Shown here piece after piece: positions 1 to 6,553 of a stretch of DNA of 64,000 nucleotides. Source of the stretch: Caenibius sp. WL (GTDB lineage: Bacteria; Pseudomonadota; Alphaproteobacteria; Sphingomonadales; Sphingomonadaceae); contig NZ_CP081844.1 in assembly GCF_019803445.1 (NCBI RefSeq), forward strand, positions 2,306,501 through 2,370,500. The letters are read 5' to 3'. The position numbers were made by a program, and so were the translations under genes. The notes under the pieces were generated by a model. The model saw only the letters and a list, made by a program, of their open reading frames with translations, did not search any database and had not been told where the DNA came from. How positions within the stretch are numbered: the first letter of the stretch is position 1; every line of letters begins with the position of its first letter.

Positions 1-543
1 GACCACCGTCCACTTGGCGTTATCGTGTTTGAGTAGCAGCCGATCCATGATCGCGAGCGCCGGTTCGATCTCCCCGATCGTAAAGCGGGCGGCTGCCTGA
101 ATGAACGCATCGGCATCAGGGCCTCGCAGAAGCGGTTGCAGCCGGGTCTTTTCGAACGGCGATAACAGGTTCGTGCCCCGGTATGCCGACAGGACGGCCT
201 CGCCCAGATCGCTGCCAGTCAACGCCTGCTCAAGAGGAGCAGTCTCATCAAGCTTCGCCTTGGCCTTGAGCTTGTAATCGCGCTCGGCCTCCTTGAATGC
301 GGGAGATCGGAAACCGTCAGGAAAGAACTGTCGAAATCGGGACCGTGCGCCGTCGAAGCCGAAATAGGCATCACTGGTCCGGCCCGCTGTGGCATGGAGA
401 TCAGCCCAGAGCTGCTCAGGATCATCGCCGTCGATCCGGCTCAACTGCTTGCCGCCGGAGATTACCAGGCCGACAAAGCCCTTGCCGGTATCAACGAGCC
501 GCAACGTGTTTTTACCGATCACGTCATTCCGAATGGTTTTCAT
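1..543 (-). CDS. Hypothetical protein, 3' end beyond the window edge
   Basis: An uninterrupted frame of 181 codons runs from an ATG at 543 leftwards off the window, so the C-terminus is missing. The visible protein starts MKTIRNDVIGKNTLRLVDTG and is soluble, mixed alpha/beta, with no signal peptide or membrane segment. A lysine-rich helix sits around residues 85-100. Its ATG overlaps the stop of the upstream gene by four bases (ATGA), so the two are very probably cotranscribed and translationally coupled. I do not recognise the family. Its position beside a nuclease-like gene at the edge of a defence island suggests a role in defence, but that is inference only. Codon use looks like a real GC-rich gene. 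Confidence 0.75.
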   Translation of the reverse strand, partial: MKTIRNDVIGKNTLRLVDTGKGFVGLVISGGKQLSRIDGDDPEQLWADLHATAGRTSDAYFGFDGARSRFRQFFPDGFRSPAFKEAERDYKLKAKAKLDETAPLEQALTGSDLGEAVLSAYRGTNLLSPFEKTRLQPLLRGPDADAFIQAAARFTIGEIEPALAIMDRLLLKHDNAKWTVV

Positions 544-1223
544 ACCCCTCCCTCATTTGTAATTTGCGATGCGGTGACACGCACCTTGTCGGCCAAGGCT
601 GTGACCGGCACTGGCGTTGTAAATCTGCTGATCGTGCTCAGGGCCGCCTGCTTCAGGTCCGGCAGATCGCGGGTGGCGACGACATAGAACGCCCACTGGG
701 CCGGGTCGCGATGATCGGCGTGGTCGGCATAAATGCCATGATGCGCGAATATGTAGATATGGGCTGGACGCCCCACCTGGGCGATCCACTGTGTTCCGCT
801 CTCCCAATGTCCTGTGCGGGCCGCGACATCAAAAATCGGTTTGCTCGGCTTGCCAGTGCTCCACGACTGCCGTGCGGCGGACTGTTTGACCTCCAGCCGG
901 AGGCCGTCAGGACGCTCGAAGTCCCATCCGCTATAGTCGGCGCTGCACCAGTTCCACTCCGGCTCCAGCGCGAGTGCGACGATGGCCTCCGCAACTTGCC
1001 CACGCAGCACATTGGTCACGAGGGCGCTGCCGAAGGCTGCCTGCGAAACCTTGGCGATCACGTCGCCGATCCCGAACGCTGGTGTCCCGACCTGTTGTGA
1101 TCTCGTGATAATCCTGCCCTCCGTCGCCCCGATATTCCTGTGGGGCGACGGCCAAAGCCGGATGTTGGAAACCTGATCGCTAGAGCAGGCGCATGCGCCT
1201 TTACCGGCGAACCGGCTGGACAT
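540..1223 (-). CDS. Putative PD-(D/E)XK-fold protein of unknown function
   Basis: The frame encodes up to 227 residues. The conserved-looking part begins near residue 50 (GIGDVIAKVSQAAFG); the first 45 residues are low-quality and no ribosome binding site precedes the first ATG, so the true start may be a GTG at 1061. The segment around residues 90-125 contains YSGWDFERPDGLRLEVKQSA. An acidic residue, a short hairpin and E-V-K is the usual look of a PD-(D/E)XK active site (D in WDF, then E-x-K). This is motif reading, not a database match. It is coupled to the downstream unknown gene by a four-base overlap. A restriction-type or repair-type nuclease is the best guess; a catalytically inactive relative is possible. 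Confidence 0.65.
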   Translation of the reverse strand: MSSRFAGKGACACSSDQVSNIRLWPSPHRNIGATEGRIITRSQQVGTPAFGIGDVIAKVSQAAFGSALVTNVLRGQVAEAIVALALEPEWNWCSADYSGWDFERPDGLRLEVKQSAARQSWSTGKPSKPIFDVAARTGHWESGTQWIAQVGRPAHIYIFAHHGIYADHADHRDPAQWAFYVVATRDLPDLKQAALSTISRFTTPVPVTALADKVRVTASQITNEGGV

Positions 1224-1373
1224 GCGCGCATGCCACCCGGCCTCCGAAAATCGGCGACCGAGGTCTAGCGATTGGGGTTTCCACGCCCCGCTCTGCGGCT
1301 TTCACGCAGAGCACGACGGTCATAGCGAAGCTCGCCCGGGATAGGAAGCGCCGGGTGCGACGGGGGTGAAGTC

Positions 1374-1398
1374 AAGTATTTAAGTATTTGAAAATACT
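1374..1398. promoter_or_regulatory. AT-rich operator-like repeats upstream of DUF488 gene
   Basis: Two tandem AAGTATTT copies (1374-1389) are followed by AAATACT, so that AGTATTT-GA-AAATACT (1383-1398) is a perfect 7-bp inverted repeat with a 2-bp centre. The patch is strongly AT-rich inside GC-rich DNA and lies about 50 bp before the DUF488 start. A repressor site or promoter element is likely; no protein can be assigned to it. Confidence 0.4.
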
Positions 1399-1450
1399 GT
1401 TTTTATTGAGGCTTTGCCCATAGGATCATCTTTATTCTGAAAGGATCAAG

Positions 1451-1996
1451 ATGATTGAAATAATGAGCGTGGGGCATTCCAATGCGAGCTGGAACGAGTT
1501 CAGCTACGCCCTCGACCAGTTCGACATCGGTTGCATCGTCGATGTGCGATCATCGCCCCGGTCGCGCTGGCAGCATTTCAATAAGCCGCAACTACGGGTC
1601 CGGCTGAACCGGATCGGCGTGAGCTATATCCATATGGGCGATGCTCTGGGCGGGATGCCGGTGAGCGGCCCGACTGATTACGCAACGCGGCGTGGGACCG
1701 AGACCTTCACCACGGCGATCGACGACATACTCGCGATAGCTGCCCGATGCAGACCCGCCTTGTTATGCTCGGAACGGGACGTGCTGCAATGCCATCGCTT
1801 CACGCTGATCGCCCGGCATCTGCACGATCTGCCCGATGTCCGGGTCTCCCACATTCGCCACAACGGCACGCTGGAGACCCATGACGAGGCCGAGGAGCGC
1901 CTGCTCGCCCTCCACAAGCTGTCCGACGACCTACTCACGGATCGCGGCGAGCGACTGGCCGAAGCCTATGCCCGGCAGGAGCGAAAGCTGGGCTGA
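1451..1996 (+). CDS. DUF488 family protein
   Basis: This is a 181-residue protein with the hallmarks of the DUF488 family: an N-terminal SVGHSN strand (family pattern T-I-G-H-S), VDVRSSPRSR at residues 31-40, LGGMP near 63-67, and a CSERDVLQCHR motif (about residues 106-116) with paired cysteines and histidine. DUF488 proteins are small Rossmann-like domains of unproven biochemical role and are frequent in genomic islands. The start is supported by an AAAGGA ribosome binding site nine bases upstream. It is transcribed alone, away from the nuclease-like pair, and has an operator-like palindrome in front. Function in this island is unknown. Confidence 0.85.
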   Translation: MIEIMSVGHSNASWNEFSYALDQFDIGCIVDVRSSPRSRWQHFNKPQLRVRLNRIGVSYIHMGDALGGMPVSGPTDYATRRGTETFTTAIDDILAIAARCRPALLCSERDVLQCHRFTLIARHLHDLPDVRVSHIRHNGTLETHDEAEERLLALHKLSDDLLTDRGERLAEAYARQERKLG

Positions 1997-2074
1997 ATAC
2001 GGCGATGCTTAAACCCCTCTTTTTGGGCCAGCCAATTTTGGACACCCTTCTGAAATCATGAGAGGAATTGCGAA

Positions 2075-2236
2075 ATGCAAAATCAAATAATTGTAGAAAT
2101 TTCGGGCGACAATCTGTGGGCCGACCGCAATCAGCGGCCAACGGAAGCCAACGCCCTGCACGAGCAAAGTCGGGCGGAAAATGCTGGGTTCCAGACCCCT
2201 GTTTTCTGCATAGGCGACCTTAGCTTATCACTTTGA
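2075..2236 (+). CDS. Small ORF whose start duplicates the recombinase start
   Basis: A 53-codon frame begins MQNQIIVEISGDN, closely matching MEKQIIVENESGE of the recombinase that starts 183 bp further on; at DNA level 25 of about 28 bases after the ATG agree. A GAGGAA ribosome binding site lies eight bases before the ATG. Beyond residue 13 the two proteins diverge and this ORF ends at 2236, 22 bp before the recombinase. It may be a leader peptide, a remnant of an older recombinase copy, or a duplicated recombination target. I see no recognisable domain. Confidence 0.4.
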   Translation: MQNQIIVEISGDNLWADRNQRPTEANALHEQSRAENAGFQTPVFCIGDLSLSL

Positions 2237-2257
2237 AATCACAGGACGAACTTCCAT

Positions 2258-3250
2258 ATGGAAAAACAAATAATTGTCGAAAATGAGAGTGGAGAAGTTT
2301 GTGCAATTAATTGCAATCTCAACTCCTCGACGGATCGGCAGCCCCACCTCGTAGAGCCGATCTCAGAGCCGCTCCACCGCCTCCTAACCTCATCTCTATC
2401 GGCGGGCACCCGGCGCGCCTACGCGGCTGATCTGAACCATTTCCGGGCATCCGGCAGAGACATCCCCTGTCCACCACACGCGCTGGCGGAGTATCTGGCT
2501 GATCTGGCCGCGACCCATGCCAACGCCACGATCCAGCGTCGGCTCGCCGCCATCGCGAAGGCCCATCGTGCTCTCGGATATGATGATCCGTGCAAGACTG
2601 AAATCGTGCGCGCGACGATGAGCGGGATCAGGCGGACCAAGGGCATGGCTCAACGAGAGGCGCAGCCGTTGCAGCGCGACAGCCTGTTCTCGGTGCTGGA
2701 GTGCATGGGCGAGTGTCCAATCGACATCAGGGACCGGGCGCTGTTGTTGATCGGCTTCGCCGGGGCGTTCCGTCGATCCGAACTGGTCGGGTTCGACTGC
2801 GGCGATGTCGAGCATGTCGGACGGGGCATCGTGTTGCATCTGCGTCGGTCCAAAACGGATCAAACCGCGCAAGGCCGCAAGATCGCGATCCCGCATGGGC
2901 GCACGCGATGGTGCCCTGTCCGGCACCTCTCCGACTGGCTCGCCCATGCCGGGATCGAGGAGGGAGCGCTGTTTCGCAGCATCGACCGGCACGGGCATAT
3001 CGCGCCTGATCGGCTGTCAGGGGATGCCGTCTCGACCATCATCAAGAAGCGCGTGGAGGCGGCAGGGTTCGATCCCGCCACCTTCTCCGGTCACTCGCTG
3101 CGCGCCGGACTGGCCACCAGCGCCGCCATGGCAGGGGCGTCGTCATGGAAAATTCGTCAGCAGACCGGCCACAAGAGCGACGCGATGCTCGCCCGCTACA
3201 TTCGCGACGGCGACATGTTCGTCGATAACGCGGCGAGCGCGGTGCTGTGA
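2258..3250 (+). CDS. Tyrosine recombinase/integrase
   Basis: A 330-residue phage-type integrase. An N-terminal SAM-like core-binding domain spans about residues 40-130, followed by the catalytic domain. The full catalytic set is visible: Arg172 in FRRSEL, Lys199 in RSKTD, His279 and Arg282 in HSLR, His305 in TGHKS and nucleophile Tyr314 in ARYIR. It should therefore cut and rejoin DNA through a 3'-phosphotyrosine. The first 25 residues are not part of the usual fold and carry a 19-bp sequence that recurs at 6430. It sits head-to-head with the end of the CBASS-like pair and is the only recombinase in the island, so it is the likely mover of it. A 7-bp inverted repeat (3257-3271) follows the stop. 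Confidence 0.93.
   Translation: MEKQIIVENESGEVCAINCNLNSSTDRQPHLVEPISEPLHRLLTSSLSAGTRRAYAADLNHFRASGRDIPCPPHALAEYLADLAATHANATIQRRLAAIAKAHRALGYDDPCKTEIVRATMSGIRRTKGMAQREAQPLQRDSLFSVLECMGECPIDIRDRALLLIGFAGAFRRSELVGFDCGDVEHVGRGIVLHLRRSKTDQTAQGRKIAIPHGRTRWCPVRHLSDWLAHAGIEEGALFRSIDRHGHIAPDRLSGDAVSTIIKKRVEAAGFDPATFSGHSLRAGLATSAAMAGASSWKIRQQTGHKSDAMLARYIRDGDMFVDNAASAVL
2301..2319 (+). repeat. 19-bp direct repeat, copy 1 (candidate att site)
   Basis: The sequence GTGCAATTAATTGCAATCT occurs here, inside codons 15-21 of the recombinase, and again at 6430-6448. Its centre TGCAATTAATTGCA is a perfect 14-bp palindrome. Such a match within 4.1 kb of GC-rich DNA is not expected by chance, and a palindromic core is typical of tyrosine recombinase targets. 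The assignment as an attachment site is inference. Confidence 0.55.
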
Positions 3251-3462
3251 TGGCATAGAACCCTGGGTTCTGCTCGCGACCATCATACGCCGTTCTAATG
3301 CGTCACCTATCATGTCGGCTTACACCTCCTTGTGGACGTTCCAGCGCCGAGGCAACTTCCGATATTTCCCCCGACGTTAGTGACAGACCCTGCTGGTTGA
3401 GGTGGAAGGGAACGTGGCCTGCGGCTTCATCCTGCGCATCACGTCTTTGCCGAAGGAAGCGA

Positions 3463-4050
3463 TCAGACGCATAAGTTGGCGCGAGCAATCCAGAGACCTA
3501 ACCCTACGACCAAGGCTAGAGCGACGACGACGATGGTGATGCGCGCAGAAACGGGCCACTTGTCCTTCCAAGTGAAATTCTTCTGCTCTTCCATCCAGTC
3601 AATCTGGGTTTCCGCGAACAGTTTATAGTGGGCATACCATCCGCTCAGAAAAATCTGCTTGCTCATGGTGGTAGAGTAATAGTGGGCATCGAGGGCGTCG
3701 AAATCAGATTTCGCAGCAACGGGGTCTGCACCCGATTGGACGCTGAGGTAGAGAGACTTCAATCTGTTGTAGACGCTCAGCTGACTGTTCGCCGAACGCT
3801 CATACTCCTCAGCGCGATAGAACGATATGTAGAGGCTAGCGATGCCCGCGATGACAAGGATCGCGGAGGGCAGCTTGGCGGACAATGGGTCGTAGATCAA
3901 CGCGAACACACCTACGGCCAAGGAGACGAAGCCGATCCAGCCCGGCCCCTTGCTCACGATGTCATAGGTCGCGAACGTCTTCTTGACGCCGAAGAGGACA
4001 TCGTAGCCCTTCTCCGCAAGAAGCCTCAGTAGCCGGTCCTTGTCCATCAA
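3463..4050 (-). CDS. SLATT-like 2-3 TM CBASS effector
   Basis: A 195-residue membrane protein. Two closely spaced hydrophobic helices lie at about residues 37-53 and 61-78, then a soluble helical middle, and a third hydrophobic helix at about 170-190. This layout, and its position directly after a SMODS nucleotidyltransferase, fits the SLATT (SMODS and SLOG associated 2TM effector) group, probably the subfamily with an extra C-terminal helix. In CBASS such proteins are thought to open or disrupt the inner membrane when a cyclic nucleotide signal appears, killing the infected cell. The ATG overlaps the cyclase stop by four bases. Methionines 1 and 2 are both possible starts. Family assignment is from topology and context. 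Confidence 0.75.
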   Translation of the reverse strand: MMDKDRLLRLLAEKGYDVLFGVKKTFATYDIVSKGPGWIGFVSLAVGVFALIYDPLSAKLPSAILVIAGIASLYISFYRAEEYERSANSQLSVYNRLKSLYLSVQSGADPVAAKSDFDALDAHYYSTTMSKQIFLSGWYAHYKLFAETQIDWMEEQKNFTWKDKWPVSARITIVVVALALVVGLGLWIARANLCV

Positions 4051-5447
4051 CCTTCGCTTTCATCTACGATTGGAACGTGGATGCGGTCCTTGGCCACCAC
4101 CACACCATCCTGGACTGCGTAACAATCCACGACATGCTCGCCCCGGAAGTCGGAACGCTCCTTCTTGGTTTTGCTCCCGCTGTCAGGCTCGATCTGGCCG
4201 CGTATCTTGTCGAGCCTGATCGCCTCCGATCCCCTGTTGAGCACCTTCCAATAGACGTGATAGATGCCCTTAATGTCCTCGTTGGCGATGTAGAACTTCA
4301 AAGACTTGGACCGGTAGACGTTGAGGCGCTTCATGCCAACGCCCCGCATCGCTCGCAGAAGGACCGTTCTGAACCCGTTCTGCTTGACCTCACATTCGAG
4401 GCGCAGTGAATAGCGGACATCCACGGGGAACATATCCTCGATGAACTCCTCGGTGTTCGTAGCAGTGTAGCTGGCTTCGGTGATGTAAGCCTTCTTGGTC
4501 TCCGTCGTATCCGAGAGCGGATAACCCCGGCCGAACAGCTTACGCCAGCGATTGTTGGCCTTGGTATCTTCACCAGCAGCAAGGGCCTTATCGGCTAACT
4601 CCAGCCCCTTTTTTGCCTTACCTTCAAACCGCTTGTGGACCTTGACGTGCTGCCCGCTGCCGAGCGCGTGATACCGCTCCTGCTTGGGCTGGTTGGACAG
4701 GTACTCCAAGAAGTCGCGCATCATCTGTCCACACGTCGAGAACGTCGTCTTGTCGAAGGCCGTGGTGGTGAGCAGGAAGTTGTGGGCGAGAGTGTCGATC
4801 ACCAAGCCGTTCATCGCGACACCGTGCTTGTTCTTCCAGGCACGGGTCATTTTGCAGAGCCGCCGCAGGTTGCCGTTCTTGTCGGCATCGACAGTGCGCG
4901 TCGCGTCGATCTCCTCACGCGGTTTGGTCAGCCGATAACAGCCGCCATTCTTGGTGTAAGGATACCAAAAGCCTTGGTCGTCCTCGAACACCGGCTGCAC
5001 TTCGACCTTGAAGTTCTTATACTTGCAGACGACCACGAGGGTATCGACATAAATCTCAGTGGTTTTGTAGCGGTCTTGTATGGCATCCGCCGTGTCGCGC
5101 AGTAGCTTGTATGGGTTATCCTTATAGGTGTCCCACTTCCTGTTCGGCATGATGTAAAGCATGTCCAGATCGGAGATGCCCCGGATGCCAGTCCAGCGCC
5201 CATAGGAGCCTACTTGCAGGCTATTTGCCGTGCGACTGTCAGTATCGCGAAATTGGAGGTTACAGGCCCTCGTGACCTCACCATAGCGCAACGCGATGGT
5301 ATCCTCGTTGTCGATCGCAATGTTCGAGAACAGCGTCTTGAAATCGTCCGCCCTGCTAATGGTCGCCTCCCGTTGCTGCGCCCATTGGTGCCCCACCACG
5401 ACGCTGTCATTGCGGGCAAAGATGGTTAGCGATCTTGTTTTGTTCAA
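4047..5447 (-). CDS. SMODS/CD-NTase cyclic oligonucleotide synthase with AGS-C-like sensor
   Basis: A 466-residue nucleotidyltransferase. Residues 80-95 hold the signature G-S-Y-G-R-W-T-G followed by DLD (Gly80-Ser81, Asp93, Asp95), the metal-binding pattern of cGAS/DncV-like enzymes. The third acidic position appears to be Glu149 (VEVQP) where Asp is more common. The C-terminal 120 residues form a beta-rich domain containing IRGQIE and FRGEHVVDCY, resembling the AGS-C sensor found fused to SMODS cyclases. With the adjacent membrane effector this is a minimal two-gene CBASS-like system: phage sensing, second messenger, membrane damage. No Cap2/Cap3 or HORMA/TRIP13 genes accompany it. It is divergent from higBA. 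Confidence 0.85.
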   Translation of the reverse strand: MNKTRSLTIFARNDSVVVGHQWAQQREATISRADDFKTLFSNIAIDNEDTIALRYGEVTRACNLQFRDTDSRTANSLQVGSYGRWTGIRGISDLDMLYIMPNRKWDTYKDNPYKLLRDTADAIQDRYKTTEIYVDTLVVVCKYKNFKVEVQPVFEDDQGFWYPYTKNGGCYRLTKPREEIDATRTVDADKNGNLRRLCKMTRAWKNKHGVAMNGLVIDTLAHNFLLTTTAFDKTTFSTCGQMMRDFLEYLSNQPKQERYHALGSGQHVKVHKRFEGKAKKGLELADKALAAGEDTKANNRWRKLFGRGYPLSDTTETKKAYITEASYTATNTEEFIEDMFPVDVRYSLRLECEVKQNGFRTVLLRAMRGVGMKRLNVYRSKSLKFYIANEDIKGIYHVYWKVLNRGSEAIRLDKIRGQIEPDSGSKTKKERSDFRGEHVVDCYAVQDGVVVAKDRIHVPIVDESEG

Positions 5448-5501
5448 CCCTCGAAACGATCGCCATTTTGTAAATGGAGGATGAATGACGATGTTAAACA
5501 G

Positions 5502-5566
5502 CCAACAGCGTTCCCAGCCAGTGATCGCCGATCCGATCGGCTAATCCCTACCACGAGCGCTGTTGG
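5502..5566. promoter_or_regulatory. Divergent intergenic region with 9-bp inverted repeat
   Basis: CCAACAGCG at 5502-5510 and its exact complement CGCTGTTGG at 5558-5566 flank a 47-bp spacer that itself contains the palindrome CCGATCGG. The element lies between the divergent cyclase gene and higBA and is suited to coordinate control of both, for example as an operator for the HigBA complex. It could also form a hairpin in RNA. Confidence 0.4.
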
Positions 5567-5631
5567 ATTGGGGGACGCTACCGAACCCTACTGACACTTG
5601 CATCTTGTAACGCGGCGCGATACAGTGCGTC

Positions 5632-5910
5632 ATGATAATCGGCTTTCGGCACAAGGGGCTTGAGGCGCTCTATCGCACAGGTACGACGCGAGGCGTTCAG
5701 GTTGCCCATGTGAAGAAGCTCCGCAACATCCTCGGCCTGCTCGATGTCGCGGCAGGACCGGATGACATGAACCTGCCGTCCTTCAAGCTGCACCCACTGA
5801 AGGGCGACCTGAAAGGCCACTGGTCGGTTTGGGTCAATGGTAACTGGCGTGTCACCTTCCGGTTTGTCGGCACCGACGCCGAGCTTGTCGATTATCAGGA
5901 TTACCATTGA
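5632..5910 (+). CDS. higB: HigB/RelE-type mRNA interferase toxin
   Basis: A 92-residue basic protein starting MIIGFRHKGLEALYRTG and ending FRFVGTDAELVDYQDYH, the characteristic sequence of the HigB (plasmid maintenance killer) branch of RelE-like toxins. The middle WSVWVNGNWRVTFRF strands carry the conserved N-x-R-x-x-F core. HigB proteins cleave mRNA on the ribosome. The toxin gene comes first, as is normal for hig loci, and the antitoxin begins ten bases after the stop. It lies inside the stretch bounded by the 19-bp repeats, so it could help to stabilise that segment. Confidence 0.93.
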   Translation: MIIGFRHKGLEALYRTGTTRGVQVAHVKKLRNILGLLDVAAGPDDMNLPSFKLHPLKGDLKGHWSVWVNGNWRVTFRFVGTDAELVDYQDYH

Positions 5911-5920
5911 GGCGAAGACG

Positions 5921-6205
5921 ATGATGCACAATCCTCCCCACCCCGGCGAACTGCTCCGCAATGAGGTCATTGCAGAGTTGGGCTTGTCCGTCACCGAAGC
6001 GGCCAACCGGCTCGCCCTGTCGCGGGTTGCCCTGTCGCGTGTGCTGAACGGCAAGGCCGCGATCAGCCCCGACCTCGCGGTGCGGCTTGAGCAGGCAGGC
6101 GCAAGCACGGCTCGGGCGTGGCTGGCCATGCAGGCGAACTATGATCTGTGGTGCGCCCGGCAGCACGAGCAACCGCCCGTGCGCCGATTGCAGGATGCGG
6201 CGTGA
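5921..6205 (+). CDS. higA: HigA antitoxin, HTH XRE type
   Basis: A 94-residue protein, MMHNPPHPGELLRNEVI, the standard HigA opening, then a helix-turn-helix at about residues 24-50 (SVTEAANRLALSRVALSRVL). HigA binds and neutralises HigB and represses its own promoter. ATG at 5921 and 5924 are both possible; the GGCGAAGACG stretch upstream is a weak ribosome binding site, consistent with coupling to higB. The longer in-frame extension upstream overlaps higB and is not homologous to HigA, so it was not used. Confidence 0.93.
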   Translation: MMHNPPHPGELLRNEVIAELGLSVTEAANRLALSRVALSRVLNGKAAISPDLAVRLEQAGASTARAWLAMQANYDLWCARQHEQPPVRRLQDAA

Positions 6206-6381
6206 GCACGACGAACAATTCGGGCCTGCGACGACGCTGTGCCGGAGCGGTGCGTAACGGCGTCCCGCTTCTGCCGATGAGCAACCCGGAAGCCGTCGTC
6301 AGGTTGGAGACAGTGAACGTCCTGCGCGACGAATTGGTGGTGACAAACGCACCGCCGGAACGAAGCCCACACCTCGGATAA
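6202..6381 (+). CDS. Small hypothetical protein after higA
   Basis: A 59-codon frame opens with GTG at 6202, overlapping the higA stop by four bases. It encodes a basic N-terminus and then RNGVPLLPMSNPEAVVRLET followed by VNVLRDEL. The four-base coupling and the plausible GC-rich codon pattern make it a candidate third gene of the hig operon, but I do not recognise a defined family and the size is small. It may equally be chance. Confidence 0.35.
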   Translation: MSTTNNSGLRRRCAGAVRNGVPLLPMSNPEAVVRLETVNVLRDELVVTNAPPERSPHLG

Positions 6382-6553
6382 CAACCCTTATCACGGCCCA
6401 AAATGGCTTGATGGCAGTCACTTTTCGTCGTGCAATTAATTGCAATCTTGTTTTCCGGTTCCTTTGTGTCGCCAATAATCCCCGACGCTGCTATCGGATC
6501 ATCAGGTGAACAAAGTTCGTGGCTCAGGGAGGAGCCGCGCTTCCGGGGGATCA
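6206..6553. other. Gap between higA and hsdM
   Basis: Apart from the possible small ORF at its start, this 348-bp stretch holds the second copy of the 19-bp repeat and a 32-codon frame from ATG 6411 (MAVTFRRAINCNL...) ending at 6509 that reads through the repeat in the same frame as the recombinase does. The promoter of the restriction operon must lie here. No hairpin terminator is evident. Confidence 0.5.
6430..6448 (+). repeat. 19-bp direct repeat, copy 2 (candidate att site)
   Basis: This is identical to 2301-2319 (GTGCAATTAATTGCAATCT) and in the same orientation, 105 bp before the hsdM start. Together the copies bracket recombinase, CBASS pair and higBA. An in-frame ATG at 6411 precedes it, so a circle formed by recombination between the copies would still contain an open recombinase frame. 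Confidence 0.55.

Noticed and set aside
3257-3271. A 7-bp palindrome after the recombinase as a terminator
   Set aside because: The stem is short with a 1-nt centre and no T-run on either strand.
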